Positions 30,838-42,109 of a DNA stretch of 64,000 nucleotides are shown here, piece by piece. Within the stretch, counting starts at the first letter, position 1. Each line of letters begins with the position of its first letter. Where the stretch lies: assembly GCA_012845835.1 (NCBI GenBank), contig JABAKD010000028.1:3442242-3506241 (forward strand). Direction: 5' to 3'. The translations under genes were made by a program, and so were the position numbers. The notes below the pieces were generated by a model. The model was not told where the DNA came from and did no database searches. It was given only the letters and a program-made list of their open reading frames with translations. This stretch comes from Undaria pinnatifida. Taxonomy: Eukaryota > Sar > Phaeophyceae > Laminariales > Alariaceae.

Positions 30838-33200
30838 ATAGGGGGGAGGGGGGAGGGGGGAGGGGGGGAGGGGGGGAGGGGGGAGAGGGGAGGGGGGGAG
30901 GGGGGAGGGGGGAAGGGGAGAGGGGGGGAGGGGGGAGGGGGGGAGGGAGGGAGGGGAGAGGGGGGGAGGGGGGGGGAGGGGGGGAGGGGAGAGGGGGGGA
31001 TGGGAGAGGGGGGGATGGGGGGAGGGAGGAGGGGAGGAAGGGAGAGGGGGGGGAGGGGGGAGGGGGGGGAGGGGGGGGAGGGGGGGAGGGGGGGGGGAGG
31101 GGGGGAGGGGGGGAGGGGGGGAGGGGGGAGGGGGAGGGGGGAAAGGGGGAGGGGGGGACGGGGAAAGGGGGGGACGGGGGAAAAGGAAGGGGGGGGGAGA
31201 GGGGAGGGGGGAGAGGGGGGGAGGGGGGAGGGGGGACGGGGGGTGGGAGGGGGGGGGGGGAGGGAGGGGGGAGGGGGGGAGGGAGGGGAGAGGGGAGGAG
31301 GGGGGGACGGGGGAGGGGGGGAGGAAGGGGGGAAGGGGGGGACGGGGGAGGAAGGGGGGAAGGGGGAGGGAGGGGGGAGGGGGGGAGGGGGGAGGGGAGG
31401 AGGGGGGAGGGGAGGGGGGGGAGGGGAGGGGAGGAGGGAGGGGGGCAGGGGGGAGGGGGGAGGGGGGTAGGGGGAGGGGGGAGGGGGGGAAGGGGGAGGG
31501 GGAGCGTGGGATGGGGGAGGGGGGGAGGGGGGGAGGGGGGGAGGGGGGAGGGGGACGGGGGGGAGGGGGGAGGGGGTGAGGGGGGAGAGGGGGAGGGGGG
31601 AGGGGTGTAAGGGGGAGGGGGGAAGGTGGGTGGCGGGTAAAGGGGGAGGGGGGAGGGTGGGAGGCGGGGAGCGGGGAAGGGGGAGAGGGGAGGGGGGGAG
31701 GGGGGAGGGGGGGAGGGAAGGAGGGGAGAGGGGGGGAGGGGGGGAGGGGGGGAGGGGAGAGGGGGGGGATGGGGGATGGGGGGAGGAAAGAGGGGAGGAG
31801 GGGAGAGAGGGGGAGGGGGGAGGGGGGGAGGGGGGGAGGGGGGAGGGGGGAGGGGGGAGGGGGGAAAGGGGGAGGGGGGGACGGGGAAAGGGGGGACGGG
31901 GGAAAAGAAAGGGGGGGGGAGGGGGGAGGGGGAGAGGGGGGGAAGGGGGAGGGAGGGGGGAGGGGGGGAGGGGGGAGGGGGGGAGGGGGGAGGGGAGGAG
32001 GGGGGAGGGGAGGGGGGGGGAGGGGAGGAGGGAGGGGGGCAGGGGGGAGGGGGGAGGGGGATAGGGGAGGGGGGAGGGGGGGAAGGGGGAGGGGGGAGGG
32101 GGGGAAGGGGGAGGGGGAGCGTGGGATGGGGGAGGGGGGAGGGGGGGAGGGGGGGAGGGGGGAGGGGGACGGGGGGGAGGGGGGAGGGGGTGAGGGGGGA
32201 GAGGGGGAGGAGGGAGGGGTGTAAGGGGGAGGGGGGAAGGTGGGTGGCGGGTAAAGGGGGAGGGGGGAAGGTGGGAGGCGGGGAGCGGGGAAGGGGGAGA
32301 GGGGAGGGGGGGAGGGGGGAGGGGGGGAGGGAAGGAGGGGAGAGGGGGGGAGGGGGGGAGGGGGGGAGGGGAGAGGGGGGGATGGGGGATGGGGGGAGGA
32401 AAGAGGGGAGGAGGGGAGAGAGGGGGAGGGGGGAGGGGGGGAGGGGGGGAGGGGGGAGGGGGAGGGGGGAAAGGGGGAGGGGGGGACGGGGAAAGGGGGG
32501 ACGGGGGAAAAGGAAGGGGGGGGGAGAGGGGAGGGGGAGAGGGGGGGAGGGGGGAGGGTAGAGGGGGGGTGGGAGGGGGGGGGGGGGAGGGAGGGGGGAG
32601 GGGGGGAGGGGGGAGGGGAGGAGGGGGGAGGGGCGGGGGGGGGAGGGGAGGAGGGAGGGGGGCAGGGGGGAGGGGGGAAGGGGGTAGGGGGTAGGGGGGA
32701 GGGGGGGAAGGGGGAGGAGGAGGGTAGGATGGGGGAGGGGGGAGGGGGGGAGGGGGGGAGGGGGGAGGGGGACGGGGGGGAGGGGGGAGGGGGTGAGGGG
32801 GGAGAGGGGGAGGGGGGAGGGGGGAGGGGTGTAAGGGGGAGGGGGGAAGGTGGGTGGCGGGTAAAGGGGGAGGGGGGAAGGTGGGAGGGGGGAAGGTGGG
32901 AGGCGGGGAGCGGGGAAGGGGGACGGGGGAGGAGGGGAGGGGGGAGGGGGGGAGGGGGGGAGGGGGGGGGGGGGGGAGGGGGGGGGGGGGGAGGTGGGGA
33001 GGGGGGAGGGGGGGAGGGGGGAGGGGGATGAGGGGAGGGGAGGAGGGGGGGAGGGGGGGAGGGGGGGAGGGGGGGAGGAGGGAGGGGGGGAGGGGGGGAG
33101 GAGGGGAGGGTGGAGGGGGGGATGGGGGAAGGGGGGAGGGGGGAGGGGTGGAGGGGGGAGAGGGGGAGGGGGGAAGGGGCGGGGGCGGGGGGGGGGGGGG
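30838..33200 (+). repeat. 2.36-kb polypurine (GGGGGA)n tract with higher-order repeat
   Basis: The plus strand is almost entirely G and A in GGGGGA/GGGGGGA steps. Rare marker interruptions show a higher-order period: TGTAAGGGGGA lies at 31606, 32220 and 32830 (614 and 610 bp apart), each followed by GGTGGGTGGCGGGTAAAGG. GGGAAAAG(G/A)AA markers lie at 31181, 31903 and 32508. Very long proline-rich frames on the minus strand (up to 871 codons) arise because CCCTCC-type sequence has no stops. The tract begins exactly where the LINE coding sequence ends. Confidence 0.95.
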
Positions 33201-33388
33201 GCGTCATGCCCAAGAGACTGAAGTCTGGATCTGGCCATCATCGTCTTGAAAGTTGTAGACCTTCCAATGGCCGTCACAAGATAACGTAAGACCGCCTTAA
33301 CTTCTTCGCCATGTTGCGTTCTCTCCCCGGTTCCATTGATGATGCACTTGATACCCTCTATGAGCCCAATGCCGTCTTTAGTCAGTTT
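33201..33388 (-). CDS. Unidentified exon-like segment
   Basis: Behind a CTAG acceptor-like end the minus strand reads [19 protein letters not shown], then [18 protein letters not shown] and [19 protein letters not shown]. Amino-acid use looks protein-like and there is no stop, but the frame then passes into the proline codons of the polypurine tract. There is no good donor before it apart from a GTGACG near 33275. I do not recognise it; it could be an exon or a fragment of a mobile element. Confidence 0.3.
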
Positions 33389-33409
33389 CTAGCTCTGCTA
33401 GTATGACTT

Positions 33410-33560
33410 TTCTTCCTTATTTTCCTTTCCTTGCTTCATTGCTTCCTCTTCTTGTCTCTTCTTGCTTTTCTTGTTTTTCTTTTTTCGTTTTTTCGCTTCC
33501 TTGTCTTTTCTTCTCTTACATTTGGCTTCTTTTCTTTTCTTTGTTTCTTTTTTCCAGTTG
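33410..33560. repeat. Polypyrimidine stretch
   Basis: The plus strand is almost all C and T (CTTTTCTT-type). The Lys/Arg-rich minus-strand frames and Phe/Leu-rich plus-strand frames are by-products. Confidence 0.8.
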
Positions 33561-33828
33561 ACTTGCGTCTGTCGTGCGTATGCGTAGTGATGGATAATAC
33601 GTGCAATATGTACGTGGTAGTCTTTCTTGGGTGGCAAGCGGTATAGTCGGTTTTTCCGGGCGCGAGTAGTGAGACGTATGTGCCAGCATGGACCTGGAAC
33701 ATCGTAGGTTGACTCCCGATTTCATTTTTATATGTTTCTGGTGGAAGCATGAATTGCATCAGATGTGATATACCAGGTATGCGTGTACCAACTTTGGTTT
33801 CGTTTGTGTTTCTTCCCTGAGGTATTCT

Positions 33829-33924
33829 TCAGCTCCAGAGTGACTGGAGCCTGCCTGTCCTGTGACCACGGGCTTGATTATGCGTGTTAATGTGACCACA
33901 ACAACAGCAACAACAACAACAACC

Positions 33925-34020
<96 letters not shown>
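33829..34020 (+). repeat. Repeat R followed by an (AAC)n microsatellite
   Basis: Repeat R (33829-33890) shares CCAGAGTGACTGGAGCCTG, TGTGACCACGGGCTTGATTA and TGCG with 56605-56670 and, inverted, part of 38160-38205. An (AAC)n run of about 120 bp follows. The copy at 56605 is also followed by ACAACA repeats, so the microsatellite probably belongs to the R element. Confidence 0.7.
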
Positions 34021-36124
34021 ACTCCAGGTTCACTGGGACATTTTTTTCCGTTTGCCCTTGGTTCGAGGTTTCGTCTGGTTTTTTTCGATTTGCCCATCAC
34101 GAAATCGATTGTCGTGGTCCCCCAAAAAGAAACTGAAGGAGCGGTTTTCACCAAATCATTCTCTACGGATACCACGTCGATTCGAGCGGGGTTTGTTTTG
34201 CTGTATGCAGCACATCCCAATGCAGAGTATATCAAGGTGTAGACTAAACCGAAGGGGCGAGGTTAACACCAAGTCTTCGTTCTGCAGATGGACAAAAAAC
34301 TGGTACACAAACGAAAGTGTATGGAGCTTAAGCTTTTCTTACCCGGATCTCCAGGAGGATCCTATATATATATATGACTATGTGTTTCCGCACTACTCAA
34401 GCACGCCATAAGAGCAAGAGGCAGAAACCACAGGAAAAACATGTTTCGCCGCATCTTTCCGTCTATAAAAACGTGAAATTGTACTCCTCCTGTGCTACAA
34501 AAAGCAAGTCATCCGAAAGGCATGTATGTGCCCGTGTGAGGTGTCTGTACTTCGAGTATGACGTCAAGATCGACATCATCTCCGCCTCCGAGATATCCGT
34601 ATCACATACAAGTTCTCTGTGCACCTACACTAAAACCAAGTAGTTAGGGGAATGGCGGTAGTTTTGCTTTTTCAGATTTTTTTAATCTTTTCTGGCTGGT
34701 CTATCCGATTAGCCTGCCGTTTTTTTGGGTCAAAATAGGCCTCCAATCCCCCCCTTAACAGTAGTATTTGCTCATGTATTACAAGGCAGGCGCTGGAAAG
34801 TGTGGTTGTGTTTCTATCGCAAAACTGAAAATTTCCACCCTGCCTGACGTTATGACTGCAATAACATGTACCTGGTACCTGGTATGAGATCGTAGGCTAT
34901 TATTGACGTACTTTAATGGGCAATAGTGGATGATAGGATTGTGTTCAAGTCCCCCCCCCCCCTCTGCCCCCCAATGCCGTACAACATCCAATGAGTAGGG
35001 GGTGCGGTAAATAGATATAAGGCTTGTTCATCCACAGGTGCTCACAGATAATAATGTACGAACGTAGTATGCGAGCATTTTGAGTTCTTCGGACGAATGT
35101 CGAATACTTGGAGGCAAGGTATTGGTTGTTTTCGGGAGCTTTTGATAATAATGATGCTTGAGATTTTTCATTTTCATTTCCGTGATCCCTGGTGATGGAC
35201 GACATGGCGTATACTATGAGCAGGAAGGTATGACATATGGGCATTTTTGCGGGTATTTGATGGTTGAATTCGCAGGAGGCTAACGACTCATTTTCGGAAG
35301 TCATCCTACTGTTTAGTATTATTACTGGGCGGGTATGCATTATTTCAACATTGAATTTTTCCAGCATGTGGAGAAATGTGGGATTTGGGGACGGCAACGT
35401 TTTGGTATTCTACCCAGAGTCAGCCCTGCGTAATCAGTCTATGGCATTCTCAATACGGCCCTTTAATGAAAACTCTCTGAACCAAACCGTTTAGTTTATA
35501 TCCTGCAAGCTAGGTCGATGCGCTCGATCCTAATCCGCTCAGCGACTCCCGTTTGATTACCGTAGACGGCACGTCCCCGGTTACGGCGCTGAATATTAGC
35601 TAGTGGAAATATTTTGGAGTACAAGCCAGTATTGTTCAGATGCTTGTGTTTATTACGACACTGACGCTTGGTCTATTGTATTCTTCATCGAGTTGATGGC
35701 GGTTTTTTATTGGAAAGACTAAGTATAGGTCTCCGGGATGATATTGAAGGCGATTCTCTTACTATACTCTGTTCGAATTTGAATATTCTGCTGCTGAGCT
35801 TGCGTTAGTCTAGATGGAATGAGCAGTATCATGACATTTGTCACGAGCAGGGGGGGATATAGACTTGCAAGGGTATTTGGGGGGGGGACAGAGTACCCCC
35901 TGCAGGTCCGCCAATTGAGCAGGTCCTCAGAGAGTACTCACTTTTTTGGCCTTCAGCTTTATTCGATTCCACCAGAGCTCCGGATGGCTTCAGAGATCGG
36001 AGACACGCACCTCCGATCTATTTCCTGCTTTTCCCGAATATAAAACGCCAACCTTATCATGAGAAGCCCATCCAAAGTATCTCAGTACGGACAATTACAA
36101 GCCTTTCGAGGCCGTATCTGACCA
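34021..36124. other. No gene recognised
   Basis: Short frames such as 34374-34643 (plus) and 34945-35397 (minus) have no family motifs. Near 34869 is a TACCTGGTACCTGGTA double motif. No repeat copy was detected elsewhere. Confidence 0.4.
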
Positions 36125-36512
36125 GGATTCACTATATGCTCGTATCAATGTCTGATGCCTGATGTTTCATGTCTGATGTGTATGACTGCATAGAATCTAC
36201 GGAGATGATAGTGGAGTATGACTATTGATATGATCGGCCGTCCCAATTTTCATATGTTCGAGTTGAGCCCCATTAGGCTCAATCATCTCCAGTCATCTTC
36301 CAGCTGTTGTCTGGTTTTGGTCATCTTCTGGTCCATCTTGACTCACGTCTTGGTTGTGATGATGTACTCGGATGTACGCGACGATACCATAATGGATAAA
36401 TAATACATCATGATCAACACGTGGGACTTCTCTTTTATCCGCTGCCACCGCGCAACCAAGGCTCTGCATGGGATGGGCCACGCGAGCAAGCCGACCCTGA
36501 GCATAGGTTATC
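36125..36512. repeat. Repeat family Z, copy 2
   Basis: Same orientation and extent as copy 1 at 25203-25605, with small indels. Flanks differ on both sides, which shows the element's ends lie near AGGATTCACTATATG and GGTTATCCCATTA. Confidence 0.7.
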
Positions 36513-36737
36513 CCATTAAGATCTTCCCAAGAGCACATAGAAGACGTATGCAAAATTTCACGGCCTGAATCGAAAAAACGGCGTGGACGTTCGCCGGGGA
36601 ATAAATTTGGGGTTTTTAACGTGAACCAGCCTGTAGCCCCAATATTTTTTCTGTTGCTCCTTAGACTATAATATGAGGAGCTTTCATCTCACCCCTACGC
36701 TGACTTCCGGAAAACAGGAAAACACGACAACCCGATG

Positions 36738-37180
36738 AATGATCCAATGGCCTAGGTAGTCAACCTATAACATAAACAAAGCGCAACGCACCTGGAGCGA
36801 TCTTGGGTGGTGCGATGGTTAGGTTTATTAGTTGATGAGTCTGCTTCAGTGAAGAAATATATTTTACGGCACAAGTCGCTACCAGTACATTCTATAGTAA
36901 AACGATGCGTATTTTTGCGTGTCAAGAACAGCGTGTTACATTTCTTGCTTTGAGCTGCAGCAGCAGTAGTAAGTTGACGGTGAACCTGTGTCTACCTCTG
37001 CGTAGACTAAAACAATAAATTCGTTATGGCTGGTCGGTGCTACTTGCCTGATTACTTTGCGCGGTGGCTAACTATGTTTTTCTTTAGTTTTCGAGACCCC
37101 CCCCCCGCCCCCCGTTTCCAACTGGCGACACCCCCGGGACACTCAAGCCAACAACATGTCGAAGGGGAACTATTGCACAC
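36738..37180 (+). repeat. Repeat family P/Q copy
   Basis: Block P (about 36738-36895) has CCAATGGCCTAGGTAG and GTCGCTACCAGTACATT. Block Q (37025-37180) has GGCTGGTCGGTGCTACTTGC, TTTGCGCGGTGGCTAACTAT and AAGCCAACAACATGTCGAAG. The same order recurs at 55335-56070, so P and Q belong to one larger element. Confidence 0.55.
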
Positions 37181-37510
37181 CTCGGACAGATCACGATCTA
37201 GATGATGTAGATCATATAGATAATCTACAGTAGTAGATCCTGTATCTGCCGTTCTGAGATGCTGTGCAGGATCTATATATACCAAGCAGAGAGTACGAGG
37301 AAACATGGTGGTGGATCACGCCGATCGTACGGCTCCCACCCGGTAACACGAGCTAGACCATACAGACCTTCCTTGAAGAATCTAGATCATCCGGTGGGGA
37401 TAGACTATCTGATATGTCCGACGTGTGAAAGCTTGTACAACAAATAATTTTGTAAAACAGCGCGAAGGGGGTTCCACCGATGTTAGATGACTCCTTATTC
37501 GAGGAGTCCT

Positions 37511-37890
<380 letters not shown>

Positions 37891-38004
37891 ACATGGTAAG
37901 GTAAAGGTGCACTCTTTTGTTTTTAGGCTTCTTGCTTGAGCAGGTCTACAAAAGCTCACCTGAACAAATATGTTCAGTAAGCCGAAAGAACAACCCGACG
38001 ACCA

Positions 38005-38205
38005 CACTTATGGCCTAGGTACACAAAACAATCATTTTTGCGAAACAAGGATGATGATATTCACACGAGTTTGGGTCAAGAACCCCCGCCCTTCAAGAAA
38101 TATTATCGACAAAAAAATGCTACATATATCGTTGCACGCGTCGTTCTCAAAGTTTCCGCATAACCTAGTCCATAGTCACAGGACAGGTTCCAATCACTCT
38201 GGAGC
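38005..38205. repeat. Family P copy with inverted R fragment
   Basis: P runs from TGGCCTAGGTACACAAAACA near 38014 to GTTGCACGCGTCG near 38143. It is followed by an inverted R fragment sharing GACAGGTTCCAATCACTCTG with the reverse complement of 33840-33875. Confidence 0.5.
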
Positions 38206-38331
38206 AAAAGAACGCGTGGGACGGGGAACGAAATGATACATAAACCTGAGGCAAGCGGCACACCACACAATGCATTTAAGCAAGACTGTGTTTTCGCCTG
38301 TTGTTGTGTCTGTTCTGTCCTACTCGCGCAG

Positions 38332-39353
38332 GATGTAAATCCGCCACAAGAGCAGCAAACGCACTCGCAGCCGAAGCTGCGCGCCTCCAAGGGTCCGGAG
38401 TAGAGCAATTCCAAAATACATTACGGAATATAGTCAAGATAGTTGCCTCCGGCGCGACCACCATCAAGGTCGGGGTCGGTGTGCTTTCCGATCACTTGGT
38501 TAACGACATCACCTCAAAACGTGTCTACATGGTCAGCGAGAGCACAGACGAAGAAGAGTCATCGTCTGGAGAAGATTGGTTGGCCTCGGGGGGCGCTGGG
38601 GGGGGGAAAATCGAGTGCGATGTGGTGGTTCCATTTGGTGACGAGATCGAAGATGGCCTGGAAGAGATTAAGCTCGACAGCGGGAGAGTGGGGGTAGGGA
38701 GGGAGGACCTCGAAGATTCTAAGCGCGGTAAGGGAGAAAGGGGGGTTAGGCTGCACAGTAGCGGGGGGAGAGGGGGAGAAACGCGAGAGACCACACCGCA
38801 TGCTGTCCTATCGAAAAAAACGGGGAAAGTATCACCCGTCACCCCCCCCAAAAAAGGGGGGAAAGTTCAGGCAACCAATGCACCATGGGAAATTGGTATC
38901 GAAGGTGGTAGCGGGAAGCACGTCCCTGACGGGCTAGCGCAGGGCGACGCGGAGCATCCGCCGAGTGAGCGCAAGTCGCAAGATAAGAAAGAATGGAAAA
39001 TGGTGGAGTTCGACTCAGAGAGCGAGCACGATCCCCTATCACACCGTAGCATATATGATGGCAGTACTAGCGGTGGCTCTGCACACTCGGACAGCGGGCA
39101 AGGAAATTACGGCACGGGTAGTGCTAGTAGCAGGAGCGGTGAGGTGCGTAGATCCGGGTCGAGCAACGGTTCGGCGGGAAAATCTCCTGCAGGGGATGAA
39201 GAGATTGTTGCGAAATTTCGAGAAAACTCGAAATCGGCTTCGGCTTCGGTTTCTGGTTCCGAGTCTCATTATGTTAAGAGTTCGAGAAATACGAGCAGAA
39301 GAGCGTCAAGCGATAGCAGTGACGACCACGCACTTAAATATGATAACTTATAA
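38332..39353 (+). CDS. Terminal exon: Ser/Gly/acidic low-complexity tail
   Basis: A pyrimidine-rich tract and CTACTCGCGCAG precede the exon, and the frame ends at TAA (39351-39353), about 340 residues. It starts with an Ala-rich amphipathic part (ATRAANALAAEAARLQG, then FQNTLRNIVKIVASG) and KVGVGVLSDHLVNDITSKR. A long disordered tail follows with acidic clusters (STDEEESSSGED), KKTGKVSPVTPPKKGG and Ser-rich repeats (SSRSGEVRRSGSSNG), ending DDHALKYDNL. There is no usable ATG before the acceptor, so an upstream exon is required. It lies on the same strand as the membrane-protein exons at 14051-19542 and could be their cytoplasmic tail. However, its phase needs an exon ending one base into a codon, which I did not find. 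Function unknown. Confidence 0.65.
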
Positions 39354-39399
39354 TCCTGGGATTTGGCTGGCTATACTTCTAGAAAGTCACCGACTACCA

Positions 39400-40089
39400 G
39401 GTAGTGATTAGTCGGTATTCGGTATTCGGTTGGTATACCTCGGGCAGGTGGTAGCACAAGCTTACGCTGGTAGTGGCCATACTACCTTGCTGGCGTTTGT
39501 AAGTCAAACAAGATGTTTAATGTTGAAAAATTCCCCTTGTGGGCAAGAAAGGCTGAAGTGAACGGGAGAAACAAGAGTGGGAGAACACAAAAGAGAGAGA
39601 GGGTGTGCACTTGTACAACCGTCGGTATGCGCTTGCATGACCGTCCTCGATCAACTCAGCTCTACGGATACGTAGATTGATACCCTACGGGTCGTTGCCT
39701 GCTCTACGGTACGTACAGCAACGTTCCCTAAGGCTTGCTCGTGGTCTATCGTACATACTGCAACTTTCCCTGCGGTTTGCTCGTGGAAGCTTAGTTACGT
39801 CAACGTCCCGATAGTCAAGCAAACATCTTATTCCCTGAACACTGCTTATGCGTACGTCATTGCACCGCATTATTACTCGCATCTAATTGCATGGCATTGC
39901 TCTTACATACTACTGTTAAGTAGTACAACCGATCGCATAACGCTCACTGCGACGCTTCTGCCTATTTTATAGTACCCTTTGCTACTGAGTTTTGGCTAGA
40001 TACAATGCTGTACAACTGCTGTAGTCGCTACTGAACATTCATCACGAGCATAGCTGTTGTTGCCTTTTTCTTAACACTCCCCCTAATGG
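39400..40089 (-). mobile_element. Probable copia LTR with polypurine tract
   Basis: On the minus strand ATTAGGGGGAG (polypurine tract, 40077-40087) is directly followed by TGTTAAGAAAAAGG, a typical LTR start, at 40076. A TATA box CTATAAAATAG lies at 39962-39972. The other LTR end is not fixed. It may be a solo LTR or the 3' LTR of the copia relic at 42110-43760, with other elements inserted between. Confidence 0.45.
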
Positions 40090-40651
40090 AAGTCGCCTAA
40101 CTAATAATGCCAATGGCAAGCAAATGCCTTGTTACTTGGAAATCCTACCCTGGGGTTATCTCCTTAACTTCAAGCTTGTGCAGCGAAATTTCGGCGCAAC
40201 TGATGTTCTCTTTGACTTTTGAGCTTGCCAACTCGATAAAGGTATGTTACTGCATGTGTACGCTACCAAGTTGCTCTGAGATCACAACGCTTCAGTCGAC
40301 GGCAACAACCCATTTCAACATACCAAGTACGTACGAAAGCTTTTTTTGAGGACAAATTCAAGGGTTCAAAGTCTACCGTGTATTGCACTGAACTCGAACA
40401 CAAATGTCCAAAATTCCTAGAATATTAGTCTAGGGTTTCCACTAAAAAAAGACCAAGAAAAGAACGACCACCTCTAGACTAAACATTTGCCAGAATTTCG
40501 ACCAGTTTTTTTTTTAAATACGACCTCGCCAAATAATTCAAACCCAATCTACTAACATGAACCATTTGGAAAAAATCTTAAAACATCACACCTTTGGCGC
40601 AAAATCCTAACCCCTATTTTATCTGCATGACACACACGCCCTTGTATAACA

Positions 40652-41062
40652 TCAGCCATCGACGCACGTATACTTTACGACATGGACTACAACCAAACAC
40701 AAGCCCGGCATGTCCCGTACAGAGATATCAATATACCGCCAAAGAACACGATGCCCCATCGATGATAGTACCAACCCCCAATCCACACACCCTCCCTCCT
40801 CCTTCTCCTCCGCGACCATCCTGGAAGCGTCCGGCTCCGAACGCAAGTAAAAAAAAGACGCTTGTTGGCTGGACAGGAAACTATCGTCTGGGCGAAGGCT
40901 TGCTTCCTCGAGGCCTTTTGCGCGATACGCCGCCCGCCGCCCCGCCTGCCCCGGCGTCCCGTAACCCTCAGGCTTGTCCCTGCTCAGAGGCGTCCTGTGG
41001 TGAGACGAGTATCTCTCACTGCTTGGGGTGTAGGATAACCAGCCCACGCTTGCCGACGCCAT
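40652..41062 (-). CDS. Hypothetical protein or first exon
   Basis: From the ATG at 41062 the frame gives 136 residues: MASASVGWLSYTPSSER, then KPEGYGTPGQAGRRAAYR, GLEEASLRPDDSFLSS and YLRSEPDASRMVAEEKEEG. The Ser/Arg-rich beginning could be a mitochondrial targeting peptide, and composition looks protein-like up to about residue 95. The remainder may be intron, with a GTGTGT donor possible after KEEG. The opposite strand is also open (40594-41064), so chance cannot be excluded. I do not recognise a family. Confidence 0.3.
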   Translation of the reverse strand: MASASVGWLSYTPSSERYSSHHRTPLSRDKPEGYGTPGQAGRRAAYRAKGLEEASLRPDDSFLSSQQASFFYLRSEPDASRMVAEEKEEGGCVDWGLVLSSMGHRVLWRYIDISVRDMPGLCLVVVHVVKYTCVDG

Positions 41063-41529
41063 GACGCCGTCGAGACCTGCTAGTTGTACTACTCCTCTAC
41101 CCCCGTGCACAACCCGCGACGACGATCGAAACAACGCCCCACTTGCAGCCAAGAGCTAAGCTCTTCTTGTAGTAACCACAAACAAACAAGGGCGACGCAC
41201 CGCTGAAGACCGGGCTTCGCCTCGTGGTCCGATGCGGCCGTGTTTGTGCTCCGTGCTTGCTGCTCGACGTGATAAGTTGTGTTCCAAGCAAACCTCTCCT
41301 CGTGTCGGATGAGTGTGGTGCTCTTTCATTATTCTCGTTTCATGCAAATTTTCGGCTCCAAAGAGTGAAAAACAGCGGTCTATTTGGGTGCGGTCATGTT
41401 GACGATGTGCATTTCCTGTTTTTATTCTCTTTTTAAAAAAGACCATAAAGTGTATCTCTAATATCACACAAAATGTGCACGTTACCGCGTTCTGTGTATC
41501 GATTTTTTTTCACACTTATATTTTCCAGC

Positions 41530-41800
41530 TTCTGGACAAGCCGTTGTCGCAGGTGTCGTTCCTTCTCCCCCCCGGTTCTTGCCTTCATTTTTATCGCGCA
41601 TAGGGTTCAGCTATCCGGCTGCGCGTCGATTTTTCATCGAGTGTTGCTAACCCACGCTCTCGCGCTTTCCGCGAGTAAATTTGTGCACAGGAAAAAGTCC
41701 CAACGAATTTATACGGGTACGCACTCGGCGGGGCTCGAACTCACGAAAATGACCTATAATACCAGGCTCGAGGATAACCTGATACGCCACCGGGGCGACC
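41530..41800 (-). mobile_element. tRNA-related SINE, copy 1
   Basis: On the minus strand the head reads GGTGGCGTATCAGG (A-box-like), then CTGGTATTATAGGTCATT, then GAGTTCGAGCCCC (a good B box), about 40 bases apart. The stems do not pair as in a working tRNA. The body then shares CTGAACCCTATGCGCG and GATAAAAATGAAGGCAAG with sequences near 16390 and 62650. This order, an internal RNA polymerase III promoter followed by a body without coding, is that of a tRNA-derived SINE. Confidence 0.5.
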
Positions 41801-41899
41801 GGCTATATAACTGCCCCTCACGAATACGCGTTTGCTCCAACCATACGGCGACCGGCTATATAACCGCCCCTCGCGAATACGTGTTTGCTTCAACCATAC
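41794..41899. repeat. 53-bp tandem duplication
   Basis: GGCGACCGGCTATATAAC begins at 41794 and again at 41847; the two 53-bp units differ at about five bases. They abut the SINE head. Confidence 0.9.
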
Positions 41900-41924
41900 G
41901 TTCGGCCTAAGAAGACACCGATAA

Positions 41925-42060
41925 AGCAGATAGATGAATCTGATGAAGTTGAACTGATGAAGGTGGACTGATGAAGCCAAAATGATGAAGCTGAAGCAGC
42001 TGATGAAAATACTGTTGGAGATGATGTATCCGCCGCCCGCTCTGCTGCAGTCTCTATCCT
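41925..42060 (+). repeat. GATGAAG-rich imperfect repeat
   Basis: TGATGAAG(C/T)TGAA-type steps recur in this stretch and again at 43765-43990, where they pass into (GATGAT)n near 43945. Open frames here (Glu/Ala/Asp-rich) follow from the repeat. Confidence 0.6.
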
Positions 42061-42109
42061 AGAAACTTCTCCCGTATCCGCCTCAGAATACATCCAAAAT
42101 GTTGTCAGA

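Noticed and set aside
30598-33277. Giant proline-rich ORFs (817 and 871 codons) and Gly/Glu/Arg-rich ORFs on the other strand
   Set aside because: They are forced by (GGGGGA)n, which has no stop codons in any frame, and no promoter, start context or domain supports them.
33862-34242. Poly-Thr and poly-Val ORFs
   Set aside because: By-products of the (AAC)n microsatellite.
41722-41800. Functional tRNA gene
   Set aside because: A and B box-like sequences are present but anticodon, T and acceptor stems do not pair, and related copies have SINE bodies.
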